NCBI GenBank assembly: GCA_003023745.1
Contig: PXYV01000008.1
Coordinates: 1-64,000, forward strand
Source of the DNA: Sulfobacillus acidophilus
GTDB taxonomy: Bacteria; Bacillota; Sulfobacillia; Sulfobacillales; Sulfobacillaceae
Length of the DNA: 64,000 bases
Direction of reading: 5' to 3'
This document shows positions 20,223-30,798 of the stretch, piece by piece (positions within the stretch are counted from its first letter, which is position 1; the number at the start of each line of letters is the position of its first letter). Made by a program: the position numbers and the translations under genes. Under the pieces are notes generated by a model, which did no database searches, was not told where the DNA came from, and worked only from the letters and a program-made list of their open reading frames with translations.

Positions 20223-20963
20223 TCAGAATTCGTCTACGTGGTCTTCTGCGCGAAACAGCTCACGCAAAAACACGTCCGGCGCCTCTAAAAAAGTCCTCGT
20301 CAACTGGTATGGCTTTGATTCCATGTAGTTCACCGCTGTGATCGCGCCGTCGTCGAAACTATAAATCGTTGCCCCAGGAAAGGCCAGTAAGAACGGCGAG
20401 TGCGTGGCGATGATGGCTTGGGCTAAGCCTGAATCGCTCCATTCCTTTAACAGCCGCAAAAAAGCCAACTGGCCCGTAGGAGAAAGAGCCGACTCCGGCT
20501 CATCAAAGAGATACAACGAGGGTTGGTGCGGGTTAAGCCGGTTTCGAAATAGCGACAAGAACGATTCGCCGTGCGATTGCTGGTGCAACGACCGGCCCCC
20601 ATACGGGTCAAAACCGTCAATGTCTTCCAGATAATTGACGTAAGCAAAAAAGCTTTCAGCCCGAAAGAAGAATCCGCTCATCGCCTTGAGGTTCCAGATC
20701 AGATGTAAACCTTGGGCCAAATGCACATCCGTATGGACGGCGTCATAGCGGGCATGTCGGCTTCCGCCCTCAGGGTTGAACCCAGCCGCTTGCGCCAGTG
20801 ATTCAATCACCGTCGATTTCCCGCTGCCGTTATCGCCAATGAAGAACGTGACAGGGGTTGGGAAGGCTAACGAATCAAGGTGCGCAAGAGCGGCCAGATT
20901 CCACGGATAGCGGTTGGGCCGCGGGTCGGGAAACTGAAACCGCACTTCGCGCAATAATAGCAT
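20223..20963 (-). CDS. AAA family ATPase (RecF/ABC-like)
   Basis: FFIGDNGSGKSTVIESLAQAAG; SLYLFDEPESALSPTGQL; ATHSPFLLAFPGA. Confidence 0.85.
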   Translation of the reverse strand: MLLLREVRFQFPDPRPNRYPWNLAALAHLDSLAFPTPVTFFIGDNGSGKSTVIESLAQAAGFNPEGGSRHARYDAVHTDVHLAQGLHLIWNLKAMSGFFFRAESFFAYVNYLEDIDGFDPYGGRSLHQQSHGESFLSLFRNRLNPHQPSLYLFDEPESALSPTGQLAFLRLLKEWSDSGLAQAIIATHSPFLLAFPGATIYSFDDGAITAVNYMESKPYQLTRTFLEAPDVFLRELFRAEDHVDEF

Positions 20964-21107
20964 CAGAACACCTCTTTACCGCCACATTAAGCACAAGATA
21001 ATGCAGAAGCCTCCACAAAACAACAAGTCTGCAAGTCAAGCCCCCCACGAAGCGTGGTCGCCATTTCATATCGGTTCTCTACACACGAGATTAGGTGTGA
21101 CGCCCTT

Positions 21108-23483
21108 CTAAAGGCTTTCATGGTCCGGCCTCTCCGCCGACATCCATCGCAGGAGTTCTGCAATTTCTATCCATTGGTTGCGATAGTAAGACACGAAATC
21201 TTTGACAAACGGGAACCGAGCATCGGTGATTGCGGCCCCGACCTGCGAGCGCCGCACAAGTTCGACCAAGGTCTCGCGAAGACAAGCTTCGGGATTTCGG
21301 GTCAAGTCGTTTGCCACAACCAGGCCCGCATCGCGCACTTCATGCAAGTGTGTTAGTGCATCGGCCAGGACGTCAAGATCCCGGACATGAGGGCGCTCTA
21401 ACCACGCGCGGATAATTAAATGACTTGCCGTAATCGGCCTGGCTGCCGTCACGGAAAGTTCGAGTTGATCAGGCCATCGCGGTAGTTCGAATCGCACCCA
21501 CATCCGCAACTTCCCTGGGCGCAGCACATCGTAGCTCACCCCGGCAACATAGACACGGGCAGCAGCTTCTTGCATTACTCCTAAGCTTTTACGAAATCTG
21601 CCCAGGCGCCCATCGTCGCACATCCGACCTTCTGGCGTCGTGTAAACTGTATATCCACGCTGCAAAAGCGACGAAAAAGTGTTCATTTCGCTTTCCACTT
21701 GGTGCCTGAGTTCGCGGCGCACCCAGTCCCGGTAATCTTTGGTCAGTGCCATAATGGTGACGTCATATCGCAAGTCCCGCACGAACCGTGTACTCCAGCA
21801 CACCGACAACCGGGCATCATGGGGGATATGCGGCGGTATCTGGCTCGCTTCAAAAACTTCTGCCAAGGGCAAGTTGCCGAAGTTTTGAAAGACCAAATAG
21901 GCCCAACTGGCCAAAGGTCTGGACAACGGACGATCTTCGATCGGACGCACACCCAAAATCCGCACAATCGGACCCACATTCCACCAGGCAAGTAAAGGGC
22001 CAACCGGTCCGGGTACCCGTGCCGCCATAAACCCCGGCTCAAACATACGAACCGAGCCCGCCGACATCACAGGATGCCAAACACCGCCAAAGCGCGCAAG
22101 TTCCGTGGGAATAATCATGCCTTCCAAATCATGAGCATGGTTGGCCACAATCAGCCGCGACCGCCCTTCGCCTGGAATTCGGCCCATAACGCCGATCTGG
22201 TACCGCAGCCGCGTATAGACCAGCAATACCACAAGGACCAATCCGGCGAGCGCCGGTGACCATTCCCGCCGGGCGCGAGGGCGCCGCACGCTGAGCACAA
22301 TGATCGAACCGAGAACAAACGCAAGACCAGCCATGAGAAACAACACGCGATAGCGTTGCCCGATTGGCAAGGCCCACGACAAAATCCACCCGCCCACAGC
22401 AGGCGCCAGGACCGGAGGCAATCCCGACGCGATGCCCCACACACCGAGATCCCGGGCCACATTGCCGAGATCGGGAATGGAGTCCAGTGCCAACGCCCAG
22501 TCGACGGAGAGCACTGTTCCATAGCCTCCACCATACAAAAGGGCCCAAAGAGGAATCATCCCCGTAGACGGCCACACGGCAAATCCAAGCGCCGCAACAG
22601 CCATGGGAATGCCTGCAGCCGCCACCAGATCCGCGCGATTTAACTTGGTTCGGTCTGACACAAACCCTAAGACCACGGTGGATATCACGGCGCCACCCAT
22701 AGCCAAACCGGCCACGGCTGCCGTACCTGCAGCCGGACGGGAAACATGCAAGACGCCTCGAAAAAAATACAGCACGTAGGTCATCAATAGTGTCTGACCA
22801 AACATTAGCGCGAAACGACCAGAAAACACACGCACAAAGACGCGATGATCCCGCACGACAGCATGCACAGCCACGGATGGCAGCGGGTGTCGGGGTACTG
22901 CCCAGGTAGTCAGCAAGCCGCCCGCTAACGCGGTCACGACCATGACTAAATACGCATCGTCTGCTGAAAACAAGCCAGCAACAGCCAATCCGCTCATTGA
23001 GCCGGTGAGACTAGCAAGTCCCATGTAGCCGGATGCCCGCCCCCATCGCTCGCGCGGTACAATTTCAGGCATCATCGCTTGATACGCCGATTGAGCCGTC
23101 GTCTGTCCGAGAATGGCCACGATGATACAACCAGACAGCAGCACAAATGACCGCGCCAGTAAAGCTGAAAATAATCCGGCTACATTGAGGGCCGTGCCCC
23201 ACCACAACAACTGCAAACGACCGCCCCGGCGACGCTTTTCCCGGTCGGACCATATCCCCGTGACGGGTGACATAATCATTGCCGCCAGCGCGACCAATGT
23301 CGCGATTTGGGCGAGCAAGGTGGTGTGTGACACCCGTGTTGAGAATCGAAGAACGGTTTCTGGAACAACAATTGTCAGTAAGGCCGAACCTTGCAAATTA
23401 AACGCAAACCAGTATCCCTGAAGTCCCCATTGCAGCCGTGCCGATGACGGGCCAAAAAGCTTGGGTTGGACTGAGTTTGCCAT
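21108..23483 (-). CDS. MFS transporter fused to PlsC-like glycerolipid acyltransferase domain
   Basis: N-terminal MFS helices with SGRFALMFGQTLLMTYVLYFF, GFVSDRTKLNR; C-terminal RLIVANHAHDLEGM and YTTPEGRMCDDGRLGRFRKSLGV. Confidence 0.75.
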   Translation of the reverse strand: MANSVQPKLFGPSSARLQWGLQGYWFAFNLQGSALLTIVVPETVLRFSTRVSHTTLLAQIATLVALAAMIMSPVTGIWSDREKRRRGGRLQLLWWGTALNVAGLFSALLARSFVLLSGCIIVAILGQTTAQSAYQAMMPEIVPRERWGRASGYMGLASLTGSMSGLAVAGLFSADDAYLVMVVTALAGGLLTTWAVPRHPLPSVAVHAVVRDHRVFVRVFSGRFALMFGQTLLMTYVLYFFRGVLHVSRPAAGTAAVAGLAMGGAVISTVVLGFVSDRTKLNRADLVAAAGIPMAVAALGFAVWPSTGMIPLWALLYGGGYGTVLSVDWALALDSIPDLGNVARDLGVWGIASGLPPVLAPAVGGWILSWALPIGQRYRVLFLMAGLAFVLGSIIVLSVRRPRARREWSPALAGLVLVVLLVYTRLRYQIGVMGRIPGEGRSRLIVANHAHDLEGMIIPTELARFGGVWHPVMSAGSVRMFEPGFMAARVPGPVGPLLAWWNVGPIVRILGVRPIEDRPLSRPLASWAYLVFQNFGNLPLAEVFEASQIPPHIPHDARLSVCWSTRFVRDLRYDVTIMALTKDYRDWVRRELRHQVESEMNTFSSLLQRGYTVYTTPEGRMCDDGRLGRFRKSLGVMQEAAARVYVAGVSYDVLRPGKLRMWVRFELPRWPDQLELSVTAARPITASHLIIRAWLERPHVRDLDVLADALTHLHEVRDAGLVVANDLTRNPEACLRETLVELVRRSQVGAAITDARFPFVKDFVSYYRNQWIEIAELLRWMSAERPDHESL

Positions 23484-23735
23484 TAAGACCGCCGTCCTTG
23501 CAAGCGCTGACTATTCTTTAGCAATATATTATCAAATCTGCGCTAAAGCCTCTAACCTTGATGAAGAGAGCAAGCGCGGCCACGATCCATAGTCAAGTAT
23601 TGTCTGAACTGGACTCGAAAGCTTTACCGCAAGTTCTTGAGCTTAGGGAGCAGGAGCATTCCCAAAGGATGCCATCACCGCACAGCAAGCCATGACCGCA
23701 ACGGATCGTGCATCGTGTACAATCTCCGACCCGCC

Positions 23736-24608
23736 TCACTCGGCTCGGCGGTCGATACCCGCTCGAATCTGGTCCGCACGCGCCCAGGTTTCCGCATAGC
23801 CCGTCCGAATAATATCGGCCACGTGTTCAAAGACACGATGCCCACCCGATATTTCAATCCGAACGTCGATATGGCTGACGTCCACATGGCGCTGGCGAAT
23901 CACCGTCAATTCACGAATCATGGTGGTGAGCGCCATCATGGCGACATTTCCACCATTAACGCGGTGGCTGGGGGGATGGTCCACCTTTTCATCAACCCAA
24001 ACGCCTACTATACGGTTGGCACCCACCCACGCCGCAACATCCACCGGGTAATCGTCAACCACGCCACCATCCACCAGCACATCATCCGTCGTCTCAACCG
24101 GTGGGAACAGTGCCGGTACGGCCGCTGATGCAGCCAATGCCCGCTGTAAGTCGAGGGTCTGACCACCCCAAGCGAGGTGGAAGGCCTCACTCAGTTCGGG
24201 TCTTCGAGGCTCCTCTGTTCCATAGACTATCGTCTGGTAACGCCTCAAAGAGGTGGCCGTCACCCACAACGGAAACCGTAACGCCGACCACCGGAGATCC
24301 TCGAGGAACGGCTCCAGTCGCGTTGCCAATGCTTTCATACTAAAGAGAGACAAAGGCGCGCGCCCGTGCAGCGCACGCGAGCCCCATTCCCGCCAATTTA
24401 ATCGAATTTCTTTACCGTTTAACGAAAGTGCGGCTTGCTCGAGCACCTCGGGTGAATGGCCAGCCGCTAATAGCGCCGCGACCAATGCGCCTGCTGACGA
24501 ACCAACGTAACCATCGACCTCAATCCCGAGTTCCCTCAGTGCGTGCGCTACACCAATTCCCGCCGTGGCCCAAAGTCCGCCCCCACTAATGACTAAGACG
24601 CGCACCAT
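23736..24608 (-). CDS. Patatin-like phospholipase
   Basis: ISGGGLWATAGIGVAHALRELGIEVDGYVGSSAGALVAAL (GXSXG) and DGGVVDDYPV. Confidence 0.92.
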   Translation of the reverse strand: MVRVLVISGGGLWATAGIGVAHALRELGIEVDGYVGSSAGALVAALLAAGHSPEVLEQAALSLNGKEIRLNWREWGSRALHGRAPLSLFSMKALATRLEPFLEDLRWSALRFPLWVTATSLRRYQTIVYGTEEPRRPELSEAFHLAWGGQTLDLQRALAASAAVPALFPPVETTDDVLVDGGVVDDYPVDVAAWVGANRIVGVWVDEKVDHPPSHRVNGGNVAMMALTTMIRELTVIRQRHVDVSHIDVRIEISGGHRVFEHVADIIRTGYAETWARADQIRAGIDRRAE

Positions 24609-24996
24609 CCCACCCCCCTATATGGTATCAAACCTTTTTAACCTTTAGGCCTGAAGACAGGGATTACGGGTGCGAAAAGACGTGTTCCGTTCACACCGCC
24701 TTTCACGGTGCAAGCTCCCAGCAGGGGATAGAATCGACTGGGAAGTAGCGCCTGCCACATTCGCCTTGCCAGGAATAGGTTCGAAACGCACACGCCACGA
24801 TGTTCTAGGCGCGTTAGGTGATAACGACGGAAAGCACCATGGACTTTTTGTCGGGAAATCGGTGCTCACCCGGACGGCTCCTAGAACGGCGCCGACACAC
24901 GTCTAAGCGCCACCTGACAGATCGTCCGGGCAAAAGGAGGACGTACGCTCTCGAAATCTGCCCACATGGACATCGTGATGTGACTTGGACAGCCCC

Positions 24997-25335
24997 TCAA
25001 GAAGACGGGGCTAGACCGTTGAGCCACCGCGGCAGTTTGTCGCTCAGCTTTGAATTCGGCCAGACCTCCTTCACCCCTAAGCGACGCAATTCGAGAAACA
25101 ACTTGCCTTCAACGTGAGGACCAAACGCCGCCACGGCTACATGAACTGGTATAGCCGCAATAAACTCCGCTGGCGCCAAACGCATATCCAAGACAACACC
25201 CGACAAGTCGGGTGCTTGCAGATGGGTGTAGGCCACGTCCAGAGAATTGGCGAGAACGACACGATGACCGTGTTGCCGTGCCATCTCCACAATCGGTACG
25301 CTAAACATGAGGTCATCTTCGACCAGCATAATCAT
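24997..25335 (-). CDS. Atypical response-regulator receiver domain protein
   Basis: IMLVEDDLMFS, GVVLDMRLAP; conserved T/S and K motifs not evident; ATGA overlap with nth. Confidence 0.6.
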   Translation of the reverse strand: MIMLVEDDLMFSVPIVEMARQHGHRVVLANSLDVAYTHLQAPDLSGVVLDMRLAPAEFIAAIPVHVAVAAFGPHVEGKLFLELRRLGVKEVWPNSKLSDKLPRWLNGLAPSS

Positions 25336-26000
25336 GGGCGCACCTTTTCCAAAAGCCCCGTATCAACCAACCCTATCTGCGGACAATCCTCGTTCAAGAC
25401 GCAACTTTGGCAGTGCGGATTACGTGCCGTACACACCCGTCGACCATGTAAGATCAGCCAATGATGCGCACGCGACCAGCGCTTTTTTGGCAGGAGTTGC
25501 ATCAATTGCCGCTCCGTTCCGTCCGCATCTTTGGCATCCGCCCACCCGAGGCGGTGCGCCACCCGAAACACATGGGTATCGACCGCAATTGCGTCTTGCC
25601 CAAACGCGTTCGCCACGACAACATTCGCCGTCTTTCTGCCAACCCCCGGCAGGCTCACCAATAAGTCTCGGTCTTGAGGCACTTGACCGTCCCACTGTTT
25701 TACTAAAATCTCGGCACTGGCGCGGATATTGCGCGCTTTGGTATGATACAGCCCGCAATCCCGAATCAGGTCTTCGAGCGATTCGACGGACGCTTGAGCC
25801 ATTGCCTGCGCGGTGGGATAGTGCTGGAAGAGTCGGGGTGTAATCAAATTGACGCGAACGTCCGTACACTGCGCCGACAACATGGTGGCCACCAGCAACT
25901 GAAAAGGGGTCTCAAACTTAAGTTCAGTCGTGGCATCGGGATAAAGGGTCTGCAGTGCCGCCAGACTGCGCGCCACGGGCGCACGCGTCTTTCGGCTCAC
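25332..26000 (-). CDS. nth: Endonuclease III
   Basis: MLSAQCTD; LPGVGRKTANVV; VDTHVFRVAHRLG; CX6CX2CX5C Fe-S motif. Confidence 0.95.
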   Translation of the reverse strand: MSRKTRAPVARSLAALQTLYPDATTELKFETPFQLLVATMLSAQCTDVRVNLITPRLFQHYPTAQAMAQASVESLEDLIRDCGLYHTKARNIRASAEILVKQWDGQVPQDRDLLVSLPGVGRKTANVVVANAFGQDAIAVDTHVFRVAHRLGWADAKDADGTERQLMQLLPKKRWSRAHHWLILHGRRVCTARNPHCQSCVLNEDCPQIGLVDTGLLEKVRP

Positions 26001-26467
26001 AGCCGGACCTGCTGTACCTGAGAGCGAACATCCTCGACATGCCCGAGAACTCGGACCTTGCGGTACACCTTGCGAATAATGCCATCCGGATCAATGACAA
26101 AGGTGCTGCGCTCAATCCCCCAACTGACCTTGCCGTACAAGTTTTTTTGCTTATACACACCGTACTGCTTGGCGACGCTGGCATCCTCGTCTGACAACAG
26201 CGAAAATGGCAATTGATGTTTAGCGCGAAACTTTTGGTGACTTTGCAGAGAATCCGTGCTCACGCCTAAAACCACCACACCATCTCCATTGAAGTCCGCA
26301 TACGCATCCCGAAAATCACACGCTTCCGTTGTACAGCCCGGTGTGTTATCCCGCGGGTAAAAATAAAGTACGACTACACGGCCCGCTAGATCCGCCAAAT
26401 GCACCAAACCATCGGTACCCGGCAACGTAAAGTCCGGTGCTTTGACTCCGACTAACGCGTCTTCCAT
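25997..26467 (-). CDS. bcp: Thioredoxin-dependent peroxiredoxin (Bcp/PrxQ)
   Basis: APDFTLPG; FYPRDNTPGCTTEACDFRD. Confidence 0.93.
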   Translation of the reverse strand: MEDALVGVKAPDFTLPGTDGLVHLADLAGRVVVLYFYPRDNTPGCTTEACDFRDAYADFNGDGVVVLGVSTDSLQSHQKFRAKHQLPFSLLSDEDASVAKQYGVYKQKNLYGKVSWGIERSTFVIDPDGIIRKVYRKVRVLGHVEDVRSQVQQVRL

Positions 26468-26547
26468 GGGCTTGATCCCCACCTTCCTCACGGTTTGCAA
26501 ATGCGCTTGTCAGCACCATATCATGACCGTTTCCGGGAGGCAACCGG

Positions 26548-27621
26548 CTACAGCGGTTTAACATACACCGAACGAGGCACGTGGGACAAAATTTGCGCCC
26601 CTGTTGGCCGCAGAATGACTACTTCTTCCAAACGCACGCCAAACTCGCCTGGAAGGTACACCCCAGGCTCAATCGAAAAAGCCGCGTTAGCAGGCAGCGG
26701 CAACCGGTTGCCTTCCGCTACAGACGGCGACTCGTGGACGGATAGGCCGATTCCATGACCGACGCGGTGCACAAAAGCCAACCCATACCCTTGGGCGGCG
26801 ATAACCTGACGTGCAGCGCGGTCAACCTCCTGGGCAGCGATACCTGGTAGCGCTCGCGCCTGCGCCGCCCGTACCGCTGCATCAACCAGACCATGAATCT
26901 CGACAAAACGTTCGGTCGGTTGTCCCAGATACGCCACCCGCGTCATATCTGATGCATATCCGTGGTAATAGCAGCCAATGTCCAGCAGCACCGGTCCCTC
27001 GCCTAGTTTCGTGGTGGTGGGCGTGTGATGGGGCATCGCACTGTGCGCTCCGTAGGCGACGATGATAAACGCCTCTTTATCCGCCCCATTAGCAATGAAG
27101 GCCCGCCGAATAATGTCGGCCAACTCAAGTTCCGACATTCCAACACGCATCGCCTCATAAGCCGCGCGCATGGCCTGGTCGTTAATCTCTTGGCAACGCG
27201 CTAAAAGGTGGCATTCGTCCTCATCTTTTTGCATGCGCAACGGCGCCATGACCTCCGACGCAAGCCCTAGGGGTTGGCCTATAATCCGTTCAAGCAAAAG
27301 GCCATGGCCGTAGCGGGCATCGTCAGAAATGAGCCACGGCAACCCTTGCAGCCGGTTGGCCACCTCTCTTAGCATCGCTTCAGGCCCCTCATCGTCACCA
27401 AACCGCCCGATCTGCACGATATTACCCAAATGGGACTGCGCTTCTTCGGCATTGACAGAGGCAATCACCAGGCGCGCCATGCGCGAACTCACAATCAAAT
27501 AGGTGGGCCGCTCATCCCCCTTGGGCGACCAACCGACCGCGTAGCGAAAGTCATCGCCCGGAGCTAAAGCGAGTACGGCTTGCCGCTGCGCCAATTGTTT
27601 CTGAATCCTGTCCAACCGCAT
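26548..27621 (-). CDS. M24-family Xaa-Pro peptidase
   Basis: VLLDIGCYYHGYASDMTR; HRVGHGIGLSVHESP; FSIEPGVYLPGEFGVRLEE. Confidence 0.93.
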   Translation of the reverse strand: MRLDRIQKQLAQRQAVLALAPGDDFRYAVGWSPKGDERPTYLIVSSRMARLVIASVNAEEAQSHLGNIVQIGRFGDDEGPEAMLREVANRLQGLPWLISDDARYGHGLLLERIIGQPLGLASEVMAPLRMQKDEDECHLLARCQEINDQAMRAAYEAMRVGMSELELADIIRRAFIANGADKEAFIIVAYGAHSAMPHHTPTTTKLGEGPVLLDIGCYYHGYASDMTRVAYLGQPTERFVEIHGLVDAAVRAAQARALPGIAAQEVDRAARQVIAAQGYGLAFVHRVGHGIGLSVHESPSVAEGNRLPLPANAAFSIEPGVYLPGEFGVRLEEVVILRPTGAQILSHVPRSVYVKPL

Positions 27622-27699
27622 TAATGTCCCTCCATCGTTGATGCGACATCTCGTTTGGTTGAGTAGGCTCGGATTTTGCGATAACCAGTCCCTGCCCAG

Positions 27700-28563
27700 C
27701 TAACGATCCGCATGAGATACATACCACTTTACCGCTTGCATCGCCGATGCAAAAGCAGTCACTAAGCTACGCTGCCATGCGGGGACGGCTGCGTCTCCAA
27801 TGATCGTCATTCGCAATTGCCGAGGATAGGCCAAATCCTGCGCCACCAACGCCAAGTCGTGTGTTACTGCTGGCTGCATCCCGATGCGCACCAGAATGTG
27901 CGACCCACTCCATTGCCAGGCGCGCCCCTGAGGTCCGCGGCCATCCGCAATCAAACGACCAGCGTCGGAAGCGATCGCGTTGACGACGGTCTCACGCAAA
28001 ACCGTAACCCCGGCCTCTACCAACTGCTTCTGGTACGATAGGCGGGCGCGAAGTCGTCGCGAGCGGCACGCCAGCGTCACGCGGTGACCTCGCCGGGCCA
28101 ATCGGATCGCGCCTTCAACCGCGCGGTCCCCTGCGCCAATGACCAGTATTTGCTCCGATTCGGGGATGTCTACCAAGTCACTGACCGAACCTTTGTAAGC
28201 CCAGTCTTCCCCTGCAATCTCTAATCGCCGCGGCTTTAAGCCGGGCGCATAAAAGGCCCAGTCATATGAGGCACGATGCTTGCCGGCGGCGTCTAACCAT
28301 TCGCCGTCCCAGCCCAAGACCTCAGAATTGTAGTGGAGAGGAACCTTCAGCCGATGCAAATCGTCACTCAGGCGTTCGACTAAATCTTTGGCGCTAGTAG
28401 ACGGACATCCAGGGAGATCGGTGACCGGCAATGAATAATCTAACAACTGGCCGCCCAAGCCTGAGCGCCCCTCGAAGAGGACCGGTTCTATGCCCAGCCG
28501 ACAGGCCCAGATGGCAAGTGCAATCCCGGCGGGCCCGCCGCCAATAACCGCGATCCGTCTCAT
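27700..28563 (-). CDS. NAD(P)/FAD-dependent oxidoreductase (ferredoxin-NADP reductase/TrxR-like, no CxxC)
   Basis: AVIGGGPAGIALAIWACRLG; second GxGxxG VIGAGDRAVEGA; C-terminal IIGDAA. Confidence 0.85.
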   Translation of the reverse strand: MRRIAVIGGGPAGIALAIWACRLGIEPVLFEGRSGLGGQLLDYSLPVTDLPGCPSTSAKDLVERLSDDLHRLKVPLHYNSEVLGWDGEWLDAAGKHRASYDWAFYAPGLKPRRLEIAGEDWAYKGSVSDLVDIPESEQILVIGAGDRAVEGAIRLARRGHRVTLACRSRRLRARLSYQKQLVEAGVTVLRETVVNAIASDAGRLIADGRGPQGRAWQWSGSHILVRIGMQPAVTHDLALVAQDLAYPRQLRMTIIGDAAVPAWQRSLVTAFASAMQAVKWYVSHADR

Positions 28564-29439
28564 CTAGGAGAGCGTTGAAGGTTCATCGTCGAGACCCACC
28601 AAGACCCGTTCCTTGAACGTCACGAGAACGGAAATAAAGCGCAGCAGAGCGAAATTGAAAATCCAGCCGCCTAAAGCCAACATTTCCGGCTGCCAATTAA
28701 ACAACGGTGGCGGGGCAAACCCTTGATGCCAAAGAATCAGTAAGGTGGCCGACAACGCTGCGCACAGGGCCGCCCAAGCCTGAAATGTCACCAAATAAAA
28801 ACTGGCCCCAATCCATTTGCGCAACATTAGCCAGGGCCAACCCGCCACTACGGCGCTGAGAACCAACGAGCTACTCATGGACACAAATACCGGGTGAAAC
28901 ATGTTGGCATTGACAATGTTCCAGGGAAGACTGGACACCAAGGCCAAAAATAATCCGGTCATAAATCCGACGCCAAGCATCCGCTCCAGTTCCCGTAAAC
29001 GCAAGGTACGTCGTGCTTGCCCGAGACGGAATTGCAATAGCCGCCAGCGAAGTTGCAAACGTCCGAGCCGGCGCGTCTCCAATCCCGCCGCGACACCGCC
29101 CCAAAGTGTCATGATCCGACCCAATGCCAGGGCTGCAAAGGATTGCGTTCTCAGGCTGAACGCCACGATGGAAATCCCCATCAAAAACTGGATTACGGAC
29201 AAGAGCCAGAGCCAACCGCGCTGGCGTGTCACCGGACCGCACACGCGCTGCGCCAACTGAAAAGGGCTACCTAAAGACGCCATTGCTTCGGCCATCGCCG
29301 CAGATTCGCTCAACCCCATTTGACGAAACCGATCATAGCCTTCTAAGAGCTGTGCACGGAAGTGTGCCTTATAACGGCGCGCCTGGTATTTGTCCGCAAC
29401 GCCGTTCACGGCCGCCTCCAAATACTCCTCCCAGAGCAC
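28564..29439 (-). CDS. Membrane protein with N-terminal permease-prefix/HAAS-like domain
   Basis: YLEAAVNGVADKYQARRYKAHFRAQLLEGYDRFRQMGLSESAAMAEAMASLGSPFQLAQ followed by several TM helices. Confidence 0.6.
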   Translation of the reverse strand: MLWEEYLEAAVNGVADKYQARRYKAHFRAQLLEGYDRFRQMGLSESAAMAEAMASLGSPFQLAQRVCGPVTRQRGWLWLLSVIQFLMGISIVAFSLRTQSFAALALGRIMTLWGGVAAGLETRRLGRLQLRWRLLQFRLGQARRTLRLRELERMLGVGFMTGLFLALVSSLPWNIVNANMFHPVFVSMSSSLVLSAVVAGWPWLMLRKWIGASFYLVTFQAWAALCAALSATLLILWHQGFAPPPLFNWQPEMLALGGWIFNFALLRFISVLVTFKERVLVGLDDEPSTLS

Positions 29440-29637
29440 ATTGATACCCCCTTTGGCATTACGTTAGGCATAATAATCTAAACGCTAGGCACTGACAAGC
29501 CTTCCCGCTTCTTCTAACCGTAGCATAACCATCTCTAGAAATAACGTCTGTGCAGCAATTTTTGTTACACATAACTCTTGGCCTGCAGGAAAACGTCCCC
29601 TATGACGCGAAACAGCAACAAGGAGGTCTTCATAAAC

Positions 29638-30669
29638 ATGCCAGAAGCAACCATTTGGTCGGTAGGCGGCTATGCGCCGCCCCACATCATCACTAACGAG
29701 ATGCTCAGTCACCGCATGGATACGAGTGACGAGTGGATCCGCACACGCACCGGCATCCATGAACGTCGCACTGCCGGCGACGATGAAACCACCGCCAGTG
29801 TGTCAGTCAACGCAGGGCAGGCTGCATTGCAGGCAGCTCACTTTGACGCCGCTGATCTGGACTGGGTCATCGTATGCACCGACACCCCGGAAATGTGGTC
29901 GCCGGCAACCGCGTGTTTCGTTCAAGAATCGCTTGCCGCTTCGCACGCGTCCGCCATTGATTTAACCGGAGGCTGTGCTGGATTTTTACAGACATTACAA
30001 ATCATGAGCCCTCTGGCTGCCGCTGGTAAGCGACTCTTGGTGATCGGCACCGAACTGCTCACACATGCCTTAAATTGGAACGACCGAACGACTGCCGTGT
30101 TATTCGGCGATGGGTCGAGCGCATTTCTTTTAGGGCCGTCAGACGAGGGAGTACCAGGCATTCGCATCGGTCTAGGTCTTTCCCGCAGTGACGGGGCACA
30201 GTCCGATATTTTAGGCAAACCTTTTGGGGGCACGCGCTTCCCCATTACCCCGGACGTCGTTTTGGAAGGACGGCTTCATACGATCCGCATGGAGGGTCCA
30301 AAAGTCTTTAAGCACGCCGTGACCTTGATGAGCGATATTGGTCGCCGAGTCGTCCAGGAAGCCTCACTGGGGCTGGAACAAATCGACTGGATTGTTCCCC
30401 ATCAAGCCAATCAACGCATTATCGACGCGGTCACCCATCAGGTCGGAATCCCCACGGATCGGGTGTTTTCGCACGTCGCCAAGTTTGCCAATACCGGCTC
30501 AGCCTCCATCGGACTAGCCATGGCAGACATGTTAGAACAGCATCTGATTAAGCCCGGCCAACGCCTCTTATCGGTTGCGTTTGGCGCAGGATTTTCTTGG
30601 GCATCGCAGCTATTCTACGTGGACCAAATTCCGCCATGCGAGTTTCGACACGACGGCCAACCAGCCTAA
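29638..30669 (+). CDS. fabH: 3-oxoacyl-ACP synthase III
   Basis: TSDEWIRTRTGIHERR; GGCAGFL; VPHQANQRII; FANTGSASIGLA. Start set to ATG 29638 after AAGGAGG. Confidence 0.93.
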   Translation: MPEATIWSVGGYAPPHIITNEMLSHRMDTSDEWIRTRTGIHERRTAGDDETTASVSVNAGQAALQAAHFDAADLDWVIVCTDTPEMWSPATACFVQESLAASHASAIDLTGGCAGFLQTLQIMSPLAAAGKRLLVIGTELLTHALNWNDRTTAVLFGDGSSAFLLGPSDEGVPGIRIGLGLSRSDGAQSDILGKPFGGTRFPITPDVVLEGRLHTIRMEGPKVFKHAVTLMSDIGRRVVQEASLGLEQIDWIVPHQANQRIIDAVTHQVGIPTDRVFSHVAKFANTGSASIGLAMADMLEQHLIKPGQRLLSVAFGAGFSWASQLFYVDQIPPCEFRHDGQPA

Positions 30670-30798
30670 ATCGCAATTCGACGAAATGTTTTGTAGGGAT
30701 CCCTGCCTTATCGACATAGGCCCAGTCCGTTCACACGCTATACTGTAATCCGATGATGAGCACCATCATGGACTGTGTGAGCGAGGAGGGATTTCTCC

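Noticed and set aside
24645-24990. Overlapping ORFs including a CPHGHRDV string suggestive of a TnpB zinc ribbon
   Set aside because: Only one short match, no second CxxC and no RuvC motif; too weak to call.
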